A stretch of DNA of 58,848 bases from Microtetraspora sp. NBRC 16547. Its GTDB lineage: Bacteria; Actinomycetota; Actinomycetes; Streptosporangiales; Streptosporangiaceae. Both the position numbers and the translations under genes were made by a program. The stretch lies in assembly GCF_030268965.1 (NCBI RefSeq), contig NZ_BSSE01000037.1, positions 1 through 58,848 on the forward strand, written 5' to 3'. The notes beneath the pieces are model-generated. The model was not told the origin of the DNA and searched no databases. It saw only the letters and a list, made by a program, of their open reading frames with translations. Shown piece by piece: positions 35,399-43,458 of this stretch (position 1 is the stretch's first letter; every line of letters begins with the position of its first letter).

Positions 35399-35492
35399 CG
35401 GGGCTCCTGGAAGCTGGGGAGATGCCCCACATTCGCCGGTTCCGCGCGATCCTTCTTCGTTGCTCCGGACGAAAAGCGGGTGATCTCTCGTG

Positions 35493-37109
35493 CTAACCGC
35501 CGAAGATGCGCATCTGGAGCATCACCGCCAGCCGGGCCTCGGGATCGGCCAGGTCCAGCCCGCTGATCTGGACCAGCCGCTTGAGCCGGTACCGGAATGT
35601 GTTGGCGTGCACGTGGATCTTGGTCGACGCGGCGTTCACGTCGCCGAAGGCGTCCAGGTACGCCCGCAGGGTGCTGACCAGCTCGCTGCCATGCCGGGCG
35701 TCGTGCGCCAGGAGCCGCTCGTACGGCCCGGTGGGCGTCTGCTCCTCGGCCTGGACCAGGTCGGAGAGCTGGAGCAGCAGCGACTCGAAGTGCACGCCGG
35801 TGTAGCCGGCGACCGCCCCCGACGTGCTCCGGGCGCGCAGCACCCGCAGCGCCCGATCGGCGTCGGCCCGCGACCGGGACACCTCGGCGAGGTTGCGCGC
35901 CATGCGTCCCACACCGATGTTGGCCGCGTGCCGGGGTCCGACCCGGGCGAGGAAACTCTCCGCGACCCGGACCGCCCGGGCCTCCTCGTCGCCGCTCCCG
36001 TGCATCGGCAGCACGGCGTAGGCGACCGACCCGACCAGCGCGGCGGCGGCCTTGGGGTGGATGGCTCCGACGTGCAGGGCGAGCGCGTCGCAGAACCGCT
36101 GCCTGTCGCTCTCCCGGCGGGCCGCGTCGGCGTCGGGGCCGTCGCTGAGCTGGGCGGCGAGCACGCACAGGCGCTCGCTGGCGACGCCGAGCCGGCCCGC
36201 GGCTTCCGCGGCGTCCCCGCCGCCCGCCAGCACCGTGGACAGCAGGTCGGCGCGGAGCCGTCGCCGCGTGTCCGCCCCGGCCCGCTGCCGCAGCAACTGC
36301 AGGGCGACGATCTTGGCGGCGTCGGCGAGCGCCTGCCGGCGCTGCCCGCTCAGCGGTTCCCGTACGGCGGCCCAGATGGAGCCGAGAATCTCGTCCCCGG
36401 AGCGAACGGCGACCGCGGCCCGCGCGATGGTCTCGTCGTTCAGTTCGATGTAGATCGGCTCGCGGCTCTGGTAGAGCTGCCGGAAGAACCCGCGCTCCTC
36501 CAGCATCCGCTGGTAGCGTTCCGGCACCTGGCGGCCGAGCACGGTCTCGATCCGCCCCGCGTCGGCCTCGTCCTGCCGCCCCGAGTACGCCAGCACCCGC
36601 GAGGACCGGTCCTCGATGGTGACCGGCGCGTCGAGCAGCGCGCACACGGCGTTGGCCAGCGAGAACAGGTCGTCGATCGGCGCCTCCCCCGGCTCGGTGA
36701 GGTCGCCCTCGGCCAGTAGGGCGCGCAGCAGCGCCGCCACCTGCGCCCAGGAGGCGGCCCGGGTGAGCCCCAGCACCGCCACCCCGGTCTCGCGGACCTT
36801 CGCGTGGACGCAGCCGTCCACGTCCACCGGCTGCTTGACGACGACGCCCGCCGCCGGGCCCGCCGCGTCGAGCAGGGCGCATATCTGCTCGGCGCGATCG
36901 ACCCCGACGGCGAGCACGATGCTCCCGGCGGGCAGGAGCGGCTCGTCGAGCGGATCGTAGATGTGGACTCCGGTGACCTCGGCGTCGAGGAGGTCACCCT
37001 CCGCGGCGGCAACGTCCAGGACGGTGCTGCCGAGGTCCTCCAGGATGCGGCGCAGGCTCGCGCGGGGCCGATCACTCATCCGCTCACGATAGTGAACGTA
37101 AACCGACAT
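35493..37109 (-). CDS. PucR-family transcriptional regulator
   Basis: The 538-residue regulator has an N-terminal PucR-type ligand domain (about 5-150, with ILEDLGSTVLDVAAAEGDL), a middle GAF-like/GGDEF-like part, and a C-terminal HTH_30 (STKIHVHANTFRYRLKRLVQISG). ATG 37109 overlaps the upstream stop (TAATG); an ATG at 37079 is a second option. PucR-type proteins usually activate catabolic genes for the compound they sense (purines, prolines, amino acids). Its place between the hydrolases and the importer makes it the likely regulator of the whole D-peptide locus. Confidence 0.85.
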   Translation of the reverse strand: MSVYVHYRERMSDRPRASLRRILEDLGSTVLDVAAAEGDLLDAEVTGVHIYDPLDEPLLPAGSIVLAVGVDRAEQICALLDAAGPAAGVVVKQPVDVDGCVHAKVRETGVAVLGLTRAASWAQVAALLRALLAEGDLTEPGEAPIDDLFSLANAVCALLDAPVTIEDRSSRVLAYSGRQDEADAGRIETVLGRQVPERYQRMLEERGFFRQLYQSREPIYIELNDETIARAAVAVRSGDEILGSIWAAVREPLSGQRRQALADAAKIVALQLLRQRAGADTRRRLRADLLSTVLAGGGDAAEAAGRLGVASERLCVLAAQLSDGPDADAARRESDRQRFCDALALHVGAIHPKAAAALVGSVAYAVLPMHGSGDEEARAVRVAESFLARVGPRHAANIGVGRMARNLAEVSRSRADADRALRVLRARSTSGAVAGYTGVHFESLLLQLSDLVQAEEQTPTGPYERLLAHDARHGSELVSTLRAYLDAFGDVNAASTKIHVHANTFRYRLKRLVQISGLDLADPEARLAVMLQMRIFGG

Positions 37110-37981
37110 TATTCGCGGAGGCACTCAATTGCCATGTGGGCCGCTCGGCCGATCGCCGCGTCCGCCTGAGGCAGCCGGAACCCGAGCGAATCCGTCCGGA
37201 GGAAAACCGCGGCGGCGTAGCGCCGCCCGTCCGGATATTCCACGACACCGGCCTCGTTGCGCACGCCCGGGAGGGTGCCGGTCTTGCCGGAGACCTTCAC
37301 CTCGTCGCCGAACCCGGAGGAGAGGCGGTGCGGCCAGACCTGGTTGCCCATGATCTTCCGCACCTCCGCGCACGCCTCCGCCGGACCGGCCTCGTCCCGC
37401 CAGATCTTGCTCAGCAGGGTCGTGGTCTCACGAGGCGTCCCCGAAGTCGTCCGCTCCGGGTCGAGCACCGACAGCGCCCGGATCCGCTCCTCGGACACTC
37501 CGGAGAGATCCTCCTCGGAGACATTCTCGACGGAGAGACCGAGCTCGGTCACCATGCTGCCCAGCAGTTCGGCGCAGCCGCCGATCAGGCGGGTACGCCC
37601 GAGGCCGAGCCCGCGCAGCGTGGCGTGTAGGTTGTCCAGCCCGACTCGGCGCAGCAGCACATCGGTGGCCGCGTTGTCGCTCATGGTCATCATGAAGTGG
37701 GCCAGGTCGCGCAAGGTCAGCGAGACATCGTCGGCGCACCCGGAGGTGCCGATGCCACCGTCCTTGTCGGCGGCCGTGACGGTCAGCCGCTCGGTGCGTT
37801 CCAGGGTCCCCGCCGCCGCCTGCCTGGCGTACTCCAGCACGACAGGGATCTTGAAAACGGAGGCGAGGACGACCGGTTCGTCGGGGTTCAGCCCGGTCTC
37901 ATCGGGGCCGTCGACGTCGCGGACGTGGACGAAGCCCTCCACGTCCGCGTCGTCGAACACCTCCTTCAGGAGGTCACGCAC
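37109..37981 (-). CDS. Class A beta-lactamase-fold serine hydrolase, cytoplasmic
   Basis: The 290-residue protein has the three active-site boxes: S41-x-x-K44 (LASVFKIPV), S101-D-N (MSDNAATD) and K233-T-G (VSGKTGTL). I do not see the ExxLN omega-loop motif that provides the deacylating Glu of class A beta-lactamases; the region before PRETTTLL reads SVLDPERTTSG. There is no signal peptide. A D-peptidase or amidase function is thus more likely than resistance. GTG 37981 lies inside the end of the preceding hydrolase gene (8-bp overlap). Confidence 0.82.
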   Translation of the reverse strand: MRDLLKEVFDDADVEGFVHVRDVDGPDETGLNPDEPVVLASVFKIPVVLEYARQAAAGTLERTERLTVTAADKDGGIGTSGCADDVSLTLRDLAHFMMTMSDNAATDVLLRRVGLDNLHATLRGLGLGRTRLIGGCAELLGSMVTELGLSVENVSEEDLSGVSEERIRALSVLDPERTTSGTPRETTTLLSKIWRDEAGPAEACAEVRKIMGNQVWPHRLSSGFGDEVKVSGKTGTLPGVRNEAGVVEYPDGRRYAAAVFLRTDSLGFRLPQADAAIGRAAHMAIECLRE

Positions 37982-39314
37982 GGCGCAGCGCCCGGCCGTT
38001 GTGGACGTAGGCGGCCCGGCCGTCCTCGACGATGAAGGTAACCGTCGGGTACACGCCCTCCTCCGCCTCCGTCGCGATGAAGGTGTCGCCGTCCAAGTGG
38101 ACGTAGCGGGTGGTGACCCGTTCGCCGCCCACCTGCGCCATGAACTCGCCGGGGATCAACGTGACGTCCAGGCCGCCGTCCGCCCCGGCCACCTCGTACG
38201 AGAGCGCCGGGCCGTCGTACCTGCCGGCGTAGGGCGTGAGGTCCACGACCTCGGGCGTCTCGCCCGGAACCGGGAGGTCCGGGACGTCGAGCCCGGTGGC
38301 CTCGCGGATCAGCGGCAGGGCCACGTCGACGAGCAGTCCCATGAAGCCGGGGCCGTTGACGGTCATCGCGATCGCGAAGTCCGCACCGGGCACGACCCGC
38401 CAGAACGTGCTCTGCCCGATCGTCCCGCCGTCGTGACCGAAGACCTCGCCGCCCCAGTCGAACAGCTCGAACCCGAGCCCCCAGCGGTTGGCGAGCAGCC
38501 CGGAGACGCCGGGCACGTCGACCTGCCGGGTCCGCATGGCGGCGACCGACTCCTCCGACAGCAGGCGGGTGCCGTCCTCGGCCACTCCCCCGGCCAGGAA
38601 CATCCGGCCGAAGCGGACCAGCTCGCGCGGGGCCAGGCACATCGTGGAGCCCGCCGGAGCGTTGGAGCGCGGCATCTGCCACGAGGGGAAGATGGTGCCC
38701 TCGGGGCCGACATGTCCGGCCGACGCCCGGAAGAGGACGGCTTCCTCGGCCAGGAGCGCCCAGTTCGTGGCGCCGAGCGGCTTCAGCAGGCGCTCGCGCA
38801 TCGCCTCCTCCCACGTGGTGCCCCGCATCCGCGCGACCAGCGCGCCGAGCACGCAGTAGCCCGCGTTGCAGTACGAGAACAGGGCGCCCGGCTCGTGCAC
38901 GTGACCGGCGCCGTGCAGGAAGGCCACGAACTTGTCCAGGCAGTCGTCGCCGCGCCCGGTGTCCTCGAACAGGTCGCCGTCGAAACCGCCCGTGTGGGTG
39001 AGCAGGTGCCGGACGGTGATGGTCTTCTCGGCGCCGTCGGCGACGGCGAACTCCGGCAGGTAGTCACGGACCGGCCGGTCCAGCTCGACCAGCCCCTCGT
39101 CCACGAGCTGCATGACCAGGGCGGCGGTCCAGACCTTGGTGGTGGAGCCGACCTGGAAGACGCTGTCGGGCGTCGTCTCCACGCCGGTGTTCCGGTTCAC
39201 CACGCCGGTGGCGACCTCGACGAGCTCGCCGCCCGTCCAGACGGCGAGTGCGGCGCCGGGCACTCCGTGCTGGCGGGCCGCCTCATCGAAACGCTTCTGC
39301 AGATCCTCACGCAT
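37974..39314 (-). CDS. Class C beta-lactamase-like (S12 family) serine hydrolase 1
   Basis: The 446-residue S12-type enzyme has S57-x-x-K60 in QVGSTTKVW, Y148-x-N150 in FSYCNAGY and a KTG-equivalent HDGGT in VFGHDGGTIG. A C-terminal lipocalin-like beta domain (about 350-446) follows. No signal peptide is present. S12 includes D-aminopeptidases, D-Ala-D-Ala carboxypeptidases and esterases; a D-amino-peptidase role in the cytoplasm is inferred from the neighbours. It is a close paralogue of the next gene, with the same motifs and a shared TGRGDDCxxK segment, so the two arose by tandem duplication. Confidence 0.85.
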   Translation of the reverse strand: MREDLQKRFDEAARQHGVPGAALAVWTGGELVEVATGVVNRNTGVETTPDSVFQVGSTTKVWTAALVMQLVDEGLVELDRPVRDYLPEFAVADGAEKTITVRHLLTHTGGFDGDLFEDTGRGDDCLDKFVAFLHGAGHVHEPGALFSYCNAGYCVLGALVARMRGTTWEEAMRERLLKPLGATNWALLAEEAVLFRASAGHVGPEGTIFPSWQMPRSNAPAGSTMCLAPRELVRFGRMFLAGGVAEDGTRLLSEESVAAMRTRQVDVPGVSGLLANRWGLGFELFDWGGEVFGHDGGTIGQSTFWRVVPGADFAIAMTVNGPGFMGLLVDVALPLIREATGLDVPDLPVPGETPEVVDLTPYAGRYDGPALSYEVAGADGGLDVTLIPGEFMAQVGGERVTTRYVHLDGDTFIATEAEEGVYPTVTFIVEDGRAAYVHNGRALRRA

Positions 39315-39323
39315 GTCGGCTCC

Positions 39324-40637
39324 TCAGGCGGTCTTGGGCGTGGCGCGCACGCCGAGGTGGATGTACGGCGAGCCGTCGGCGAGTTCGTAGAAGACCGCCG
39401 ACGTCCACTGCGGCTCCCCTTCCGGGCGGCCGACGAAGGTCGTGGCGTCCACCGGGACAAGATCGAACTCCATGGGCGGCTGCACCCCGGCGAGGGCGCC
39501 GGTGGCCTCGCCGTACAGCGAGAGCCTGCCGTCGCGGACCGACAGCGTCATGCGGACGCCCGCCCTCTCGTACACGCCGGCGTACCGCTCGACGTCCGTC
39601 TCGAACGGCTCGGCGGGAGGGCCGAGCACGGGCGGCACGGCCAGGCCGAGCAGCTCGTCGAAGAGCTCGGTGGCCAGGGCGTGGTGGAAGGCGGCGGTGT
39701 GGCCGCCGTTGGCCAGCACGCACACCACCGTCTCCGTCTCGGGGACCATCCAGAGCATGGCGGCCTGGCCGATGGTGTTGCCTCCGTGGGAGACGACCCG
39801 GCGGCCCTGCCACTCGTCCAGGATCCAGCCGATGCCCCACTGCTTCCCGAGGGTGTGCGGGTTGGGGATGTCCACCTGCGGCTCCCACATCACCCGGGGG
39901 TCGGCGAGCAGCCCGGTGCCGAGGTGCGCCCGCGCGAAGGCGACGACGTCGGCCGGCCGGGCGCAGATCAGCCCGGCCGGGCCGCAGGAGCGCATCAGAC
40001 CCCAGGTGGGGGCGGGCTCGCCGCCCAGATGGCCCATGGCGCCGCGGAAGCGCAGCACATCCTCCGGCAGGGTCCAGGTGTGGGTCAGGCCCAGCGGCTC
40101 GATGATCTGCTCGCGCAGCGCGGCGTCCCAGACCTTGCCGGTGAGGCGCTCGACGACGCGCCCGGCGATGATGAACCCGGAGTTGCAGTACGACTGGGTG
40201 GCACCGAGGGGGTGGTTCTGCGCCAGGTCAGCGCACGCCTGCACGTACTTCTCCACGCAGTCGTCACCGCGGCCCGTGTCGAGGAACAGGTCCCCGTCGA
40301 TGCCGGAGGTGTGCGTGAGCAGGTGCCGGATCGTGACGGTCTTGGTCACCTCCGGATCGGCGACCCGGAACTCCGGCAGGACCTCGGCGACCGGGGTGTC
40401 GAGCGTCAGCTCGCCCCGCTCCACGAGCTGCATGATCTGGGTGGCGGTCCACACCTTGGTGACCGAGCCGATCTGGAAGAGGGAGTCGGTGGTCACCTCC
40501 ACCCCGGTTGCCGTGTTGAGCACGCCCGCGGCGAACTCGTGCACCTCACCCTCGTGCAGGAAGGCCAGGTTGGCGCCGGGTACCTCGTATTCGGCGATCA
40601 GCTCGGCGAGACGGGCGTGCCATCGACCGGGATCCAC
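39324..40637 (-). CDS. Class C beta-lactamase-like (S12 family) serine hydrolase 2
   Basis: The 437-residue paralogue of the preceding hydrolase has S58-x-x-K61 in QIGSVTKVW, YCN in TQSYCNSGF and HGGNT in VVSHGGNTIGQ. The C-terminal beta domain begins near residue 345. GTG 40637 is preceded by GGAG and overlaps the end of the S9 peptidase gene by 40 bp; the longer upstream frame is a shadow of that gene. No signal peptide. Divergence between the two copies (HDGGT versus HGGNT) suggests different peptide preferences. Confidence 0.84.
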   Translation of the reverse strand: MDPGRWHARLAELIAEYEVPGANLAFLHEGEVHEFAAGVLNTATGVEVTTDSLFQIGSVTKVWTATQIMQLVERGELTLDTPVAEVLPEFRVADPEVTKTVTIRHLLTHTSGIDGDLFLDTGRGDDCVEKYVQACADLAQNHPLGATQSYCNSGFIIAGRVVERLTGKVWDAALREQIIEPLGLTHTWTLPEDVLRFRGAMGHLGGEPAPTWGLMRSCGPAGLICARPADVVAFARAHLGTGLLADPRVMWEPQVDIPNPHTLGKQWGIGWILDEWQGRRVVSHGGNTIGQAAMLWMVPETETVVCVLANGGHTAAFHHALATELFDELLGLAVPPVLGPPAEPFETDVERYAGVYERAGVRMTLSVRDGRLSLYGEATGALAGVQPPMEFDLVPVDATTFVGRPEGEPQWTSAVFYELADGSPYIHLGVRATPKTA

Positions 40638-42589
40638 TGCTCCAGCCACTCGACGATCCTTTCGTTGTAGTCCACCCGATGGGACGGGCGGCCGTTGAGG
40701 ATGAACAGGTGAGAGCCGCCCGGATAGCGGACCAGCCGCACCGGCACGCCCCGCTCGCGCAGGGCGGCGAACCACTGCTCGGCCTGGCCGACGGGACACC
40801 GATCGTCGGCGTCGCCGTGCAGGAGCAGCGTCGGCGTGGTCACCCGGGCGACATGCGTCATGGGGGACTGCGCCGCGATGTCTGCCGCGATGTCGCCGCG
40901 GCACTCGTGCGTCTTGAGGAAGTGACCCGCGTCGGAGGTGCCGGCCATGCTGACCAGGTCGCTGACGCACCCGCCGGGGATGGCCGCCTTGAACCGGTCG
41001 GTCTGCGTGGGCAGCCAGCACGACACGTAGCCGCCGTAGCTGTAGCCGGTGACCGCGAGCCGTTCGGGATCGGCGACCCCCTCGTCGACCAGCTCGTCGA
41101 TCGGGCTCAGGAAGTCGCCGGTGTCGGCGATGCCCCAGGCACCGAGCGCGGCCGTGTAGAACGCCTCGCCGTACCCGTCGCTGCCGCGCGGGTTGACGGT
41201 CAGCACGGTCCAGCCGCGCGCGACGAGCACCTGGTGATAGAGGTGGACGCCGTCGAACACCGGTGCCCAGGCGTTGTGCGGGCCGCCGTGCGCGTCCAGC
41301 AGGAGCGGTCCCGACTCGGTGAGCGTCTCGTCCCGCAGCACGAACCCCTCCACCGGCGTCCCGTCGGGGGCGGTGAAGGTACGGCTTCGCGGGGTGAACA
41401 GCTCGACGTCGGGGAGCGTGTGGTCGGAGAGCCTCGTCGCGGCCAGTGCCGTGTCCGCCGTGCCGTCCGCCGCCGTGCCGTCCGCCGCCGTGCCATCCGC
41501 TGCCGTGCCGGACACGGCCGGCGTGCCGCCTGACGGACCCTCGGCCCGGGTCGCGGGAAGGTCCGCGATGTAGACGTCTCCGGCGCTGTACGGTGTCGCG
41601 GCGACGTAGGCGATCCTGCCCGCCGCCGCGCTGACACCAGAGATCACCTGGTTCCCACCGACGATCTTCTCGCCGGGGGCGCGATAGAGATGGGTGAATC
41701 CGCCGTCCCGGGCACAGAAGATCAGGTCCTCCCCCGCCAGCTGAGGGACGGCGCCGGGGTAGCCGGGGGCTCCCACCATGATGTTGCGGTCGAGCCCCGT
41801 CTTGACCTCCACGAGACCGTCCGTCCCGAGCTCGAACAGGCGGGCGTGCCCCACCGGCTCACCGGCGTACCCGACGACCAGCAGCCGTTCGCCCAGCCAC
41901 CAGGCGCCCGCGCAGACCACGTCCGCGCCGGTGAGCCGCTCGGGTTCGCCGCCGGAGACGTCCACCGAGTAGACGGCGCCGCCGGCGACCAGGTCGCGAT
42001 CGGCCTCCATACTCGCGGTGAACGCGAGCCGCCGGCCGTCCGGCGACCAGGACGGCTCGCCCGCGTGGAAGTCGCCCGAGGTGACCTGCCGGGTCTCCCC
42101 CGTCTCGACCTCCACCACGAAGACGTGCACGGTCAGACCGCGCAGCAGGCCCGTGCCGTCGGCCTTGTACTCCAGGCGGTCGGCCACGACCGGGGCGTGC
42201 GGATCGAGGTCGCCGCACGGCGCGCTGTACGCGATCGAGCGCCCGTCCGGCGACCAGACCGCGGCGCCCGCGCCCAGCGAGGCGGCGGTGAGGACGCGCG
42301 GCTCGCCGCCGTCCATCGGCAGCAGGTGGAGCTGCGGCTTCCCGTCCACTGGGCGGAGGTAGGCGAGCGAGCGTCCGTCGGGCGACCAGCGCGGGGAGGA
42401 GTCGCGCGGGCCGCCCGTCAGCCGCCGCGGCCCGTCGCCGGGGGCGGCGAGCCAGATCTCGGACCGGTTCTCATCGGACTCCCGGTCGGCAGTGGTGACC
42501 GTGTAGGCCACGGCGCTCCCGTCGGGGCGCAGCCGGGGGTCTCCCGGGACCGCGATGCGGTAGATGTCGCTGAGGGAGAGGCGAGACAT
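40598..42589 (-). CDS. S9 (prolyl oligopeptidase/acylaminoacyl-peptidase-like) serine peptidase
   Basis: The 663-residue protein has a beta-propeller (about 15-370) with repeated WSPDGRSLAY-type blades and an alpha/beta-hydrolase catalytic domain. The nucleophile motif is GYSYGGY, an Asp lies in HGDADDRCP, and the His is in PGGSHLF. There is no signal peptide. It cleaves short peptides, and acyl-peptides are possible. It is the first gene of the minus-strand run of hydrolases. Residues around 360-385 contain an odd DGTAA tandem repeat between the propeller and the catalytic domain. Confidence 0.9.
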   Translation of the reverse strand: MSRLSLSDIYRIAVPGDPRLRPDGSAVAYTVTTADRESDENRSEIWLAAPGDGPRRLTGGPRDSSPRWSPDGRSLAYLRPVDGKPQLHLLPMDGGEPRVLTAASLGAGAAVWSPDGRSIAYSAPCGDLDPHAPVVADRLEYKADGTGLLRGLTVHVFVVEVETGETRQVTSGDFHAGEPSWSPDGRRLAFTASMEADRDLVAGGAVYSVDVSGGEPERLTGADVVCAGAWWLGERLLVVGYAGEPVGHARLFELGTDGLVEVKTGLDRNIMVGAPGYPGAVPQLAGEDLIFCARDGGFTHLYRAPGEKIVGGNQVISGVSAAAGRIAYVAATPYSAGDVYIADLPATRAEGPSGGTPAVSGTAADGTAADGTAADGTADTALAATRLSDHTLPDVELFTPRSRTFTAPDGTPVEGFVLRDETLTESGPLLLDAHGGPHNAWAPVFDGVHLYHQVLVARGWTVLTVNPRGSDGYGEAFYTAALGAWGIADTGDFLSPIDELVDEGVADPERLAVTGYSYGGYVSCWLPTQTDRFKAAIPGGCVSDLVSMAGTSDAGHFLKTHECRGDIAADIAAQSPMTHVARVTTPTLLLHGDADDRCPVGQAEQWFAALRERGVPVRLVRYPGGSHLFILNGRPSHRVDYNERIVEWLEQWIPVDGTPVSPS
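41457..41511. repeat. 15-bp in-frame minisatellite in the S9 peptidase gene
   Basis: Three full 15-bp units close to GCCGTGCCGTCCGCC start at 41457, 41472 and 41487, with a partial fourth at 41502. They encode repeated DGTAA in the linker before the catalytic domain. Confidence 0.9.
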
Positions 42590-42754
42590 GACCGAACCCT
42601 AGGCATCCGCTCGGCCCGCCTTCTTCGGCCTCCGCGACGAATCCGGTCCGATCCGTTGTGCCGTTCTCCAACTCCGTACGGCAGGCCGCCGCCCGACCCA
42701 CCCGGCGCACCTTTACGCTGTAGATCAACAGTGTGAAGACCGGAGGTCGGGGCA

Positions 42755-43318
42755 TCAGACCCGGGGCGCGGGCCCCTGCCCCGGGCACGGCGCACCGACG
42801 CCGATGAGCACCTCATGGGCCGCGCCGCCGTCGACTCGAACGTGGATCGGAAGGCATCCGGCCTCGCGGACGATGTAACCTCCGGCGAAGGCGATCCATT
42901 CGTTCTCGGCGTCGCAGCGGTCCACCACCACACGCGCGCCCGGCGACCCCGGGCTCCCCCATACCAGCCAGAACCGGCCGCTCAGTCCGTCCGGCACCGC
43001 CACCTCGACATGTCGTCCACGCCGCACGAGCAGACCCTGCTTGGCGAACAGCCCCGCACCTCCGCCGGGCACATTCACGTCGGACGCCTGAAGGGCCTGC
43101 GCCCTGGCCTTACTCGTCGGCAGGGCCACCGCGTCGCCGATGACCTCCAGATCGCCAGAGGGAGCGCGTTGCCCGCCGATCACCTCGTCGCACCGCACGG
43201 TCGCAAAGGCAGCGGGAGGGGGCGAGGACGCGGTCACCCGCCTCGCTGCCGGATCGCCGGGCGTACAGGCGGCGATCACACCGGCCAGCATGGCGGCTAC
43301 AGCGATTCGACTTCGCAT
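42755..43318 (-). CDS. Putative lipoprotein, function unknown
   Basis: The 187-residue protein starts at ATG 43318 and has a lipoprotein signal (MRSRIAVAAMLAGVIAAC, C18). The mature part is small and beta-rich. It has four further cysteines (in VRCDEV, DRCDAEN, EAGCLP and GAPCPG), which could form disulfides outside the cell. I do not recognise the family. It is transcribed on the minus strand between the S9 peptidase and the M4 protease without clear operon linkage to either. Confidence 0.65.
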   Translation of the reverse strand: MRSRIAVAAMLAGVIAACTPGDPAARRVTASSPPPAAFATVRCDEVIGGQRAPSGDLEVIGDAVALPTSKARAQALQASDVNVPGGGAGLFAKQGLLVRRGRHVEVAVPDGLSGRFWLVWGSPGSPGARVVVDRCDAENEWIAFAGGYIVREAGCLPIHVRVDGGAAHEVLIGVGAPCPGQGPAPRV

Positions 43319-43388
43319 GTGTCCACTGTGCCCGCCGTACCGCCACAGGCGCATCCCCCTAGCGCCCTGTGGAGTCCTGGACAGGCCG

Positions 43389-43422
43389 ACGGGCCCCGGC
43401 GGGTGACGATGCCGGGGCCCGT
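43389..43422 (-). terminator. Terminator of the M4 protease gene
   Basis: ACGGGCCCCGGC (43389-43400) pairs perfectly with GCCGGGGCCCGT (43411-43422) across a 10-nt loop, 36 bp after the protease stop on the minus strand. Confidence 0.82.
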
Positions 43423-43458
43423 TGGACGCTGTTCCTTTCGTGTTGCGGGGCTTTCTCG

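Noticed and set aside
37109-40637. Beta-lactam resistance cluster
   Set aside because: The enzymes have no signal peptides, the class A-like one shows no ExxLN motif, and the surrounding genes point to peptide catabolism.
37257-40670. 1137-residue plus-strand frame
   Set aside because: It is antisense to three hydrolase genes with full active-site motifs; long open shadow frames are normal at this GC content.
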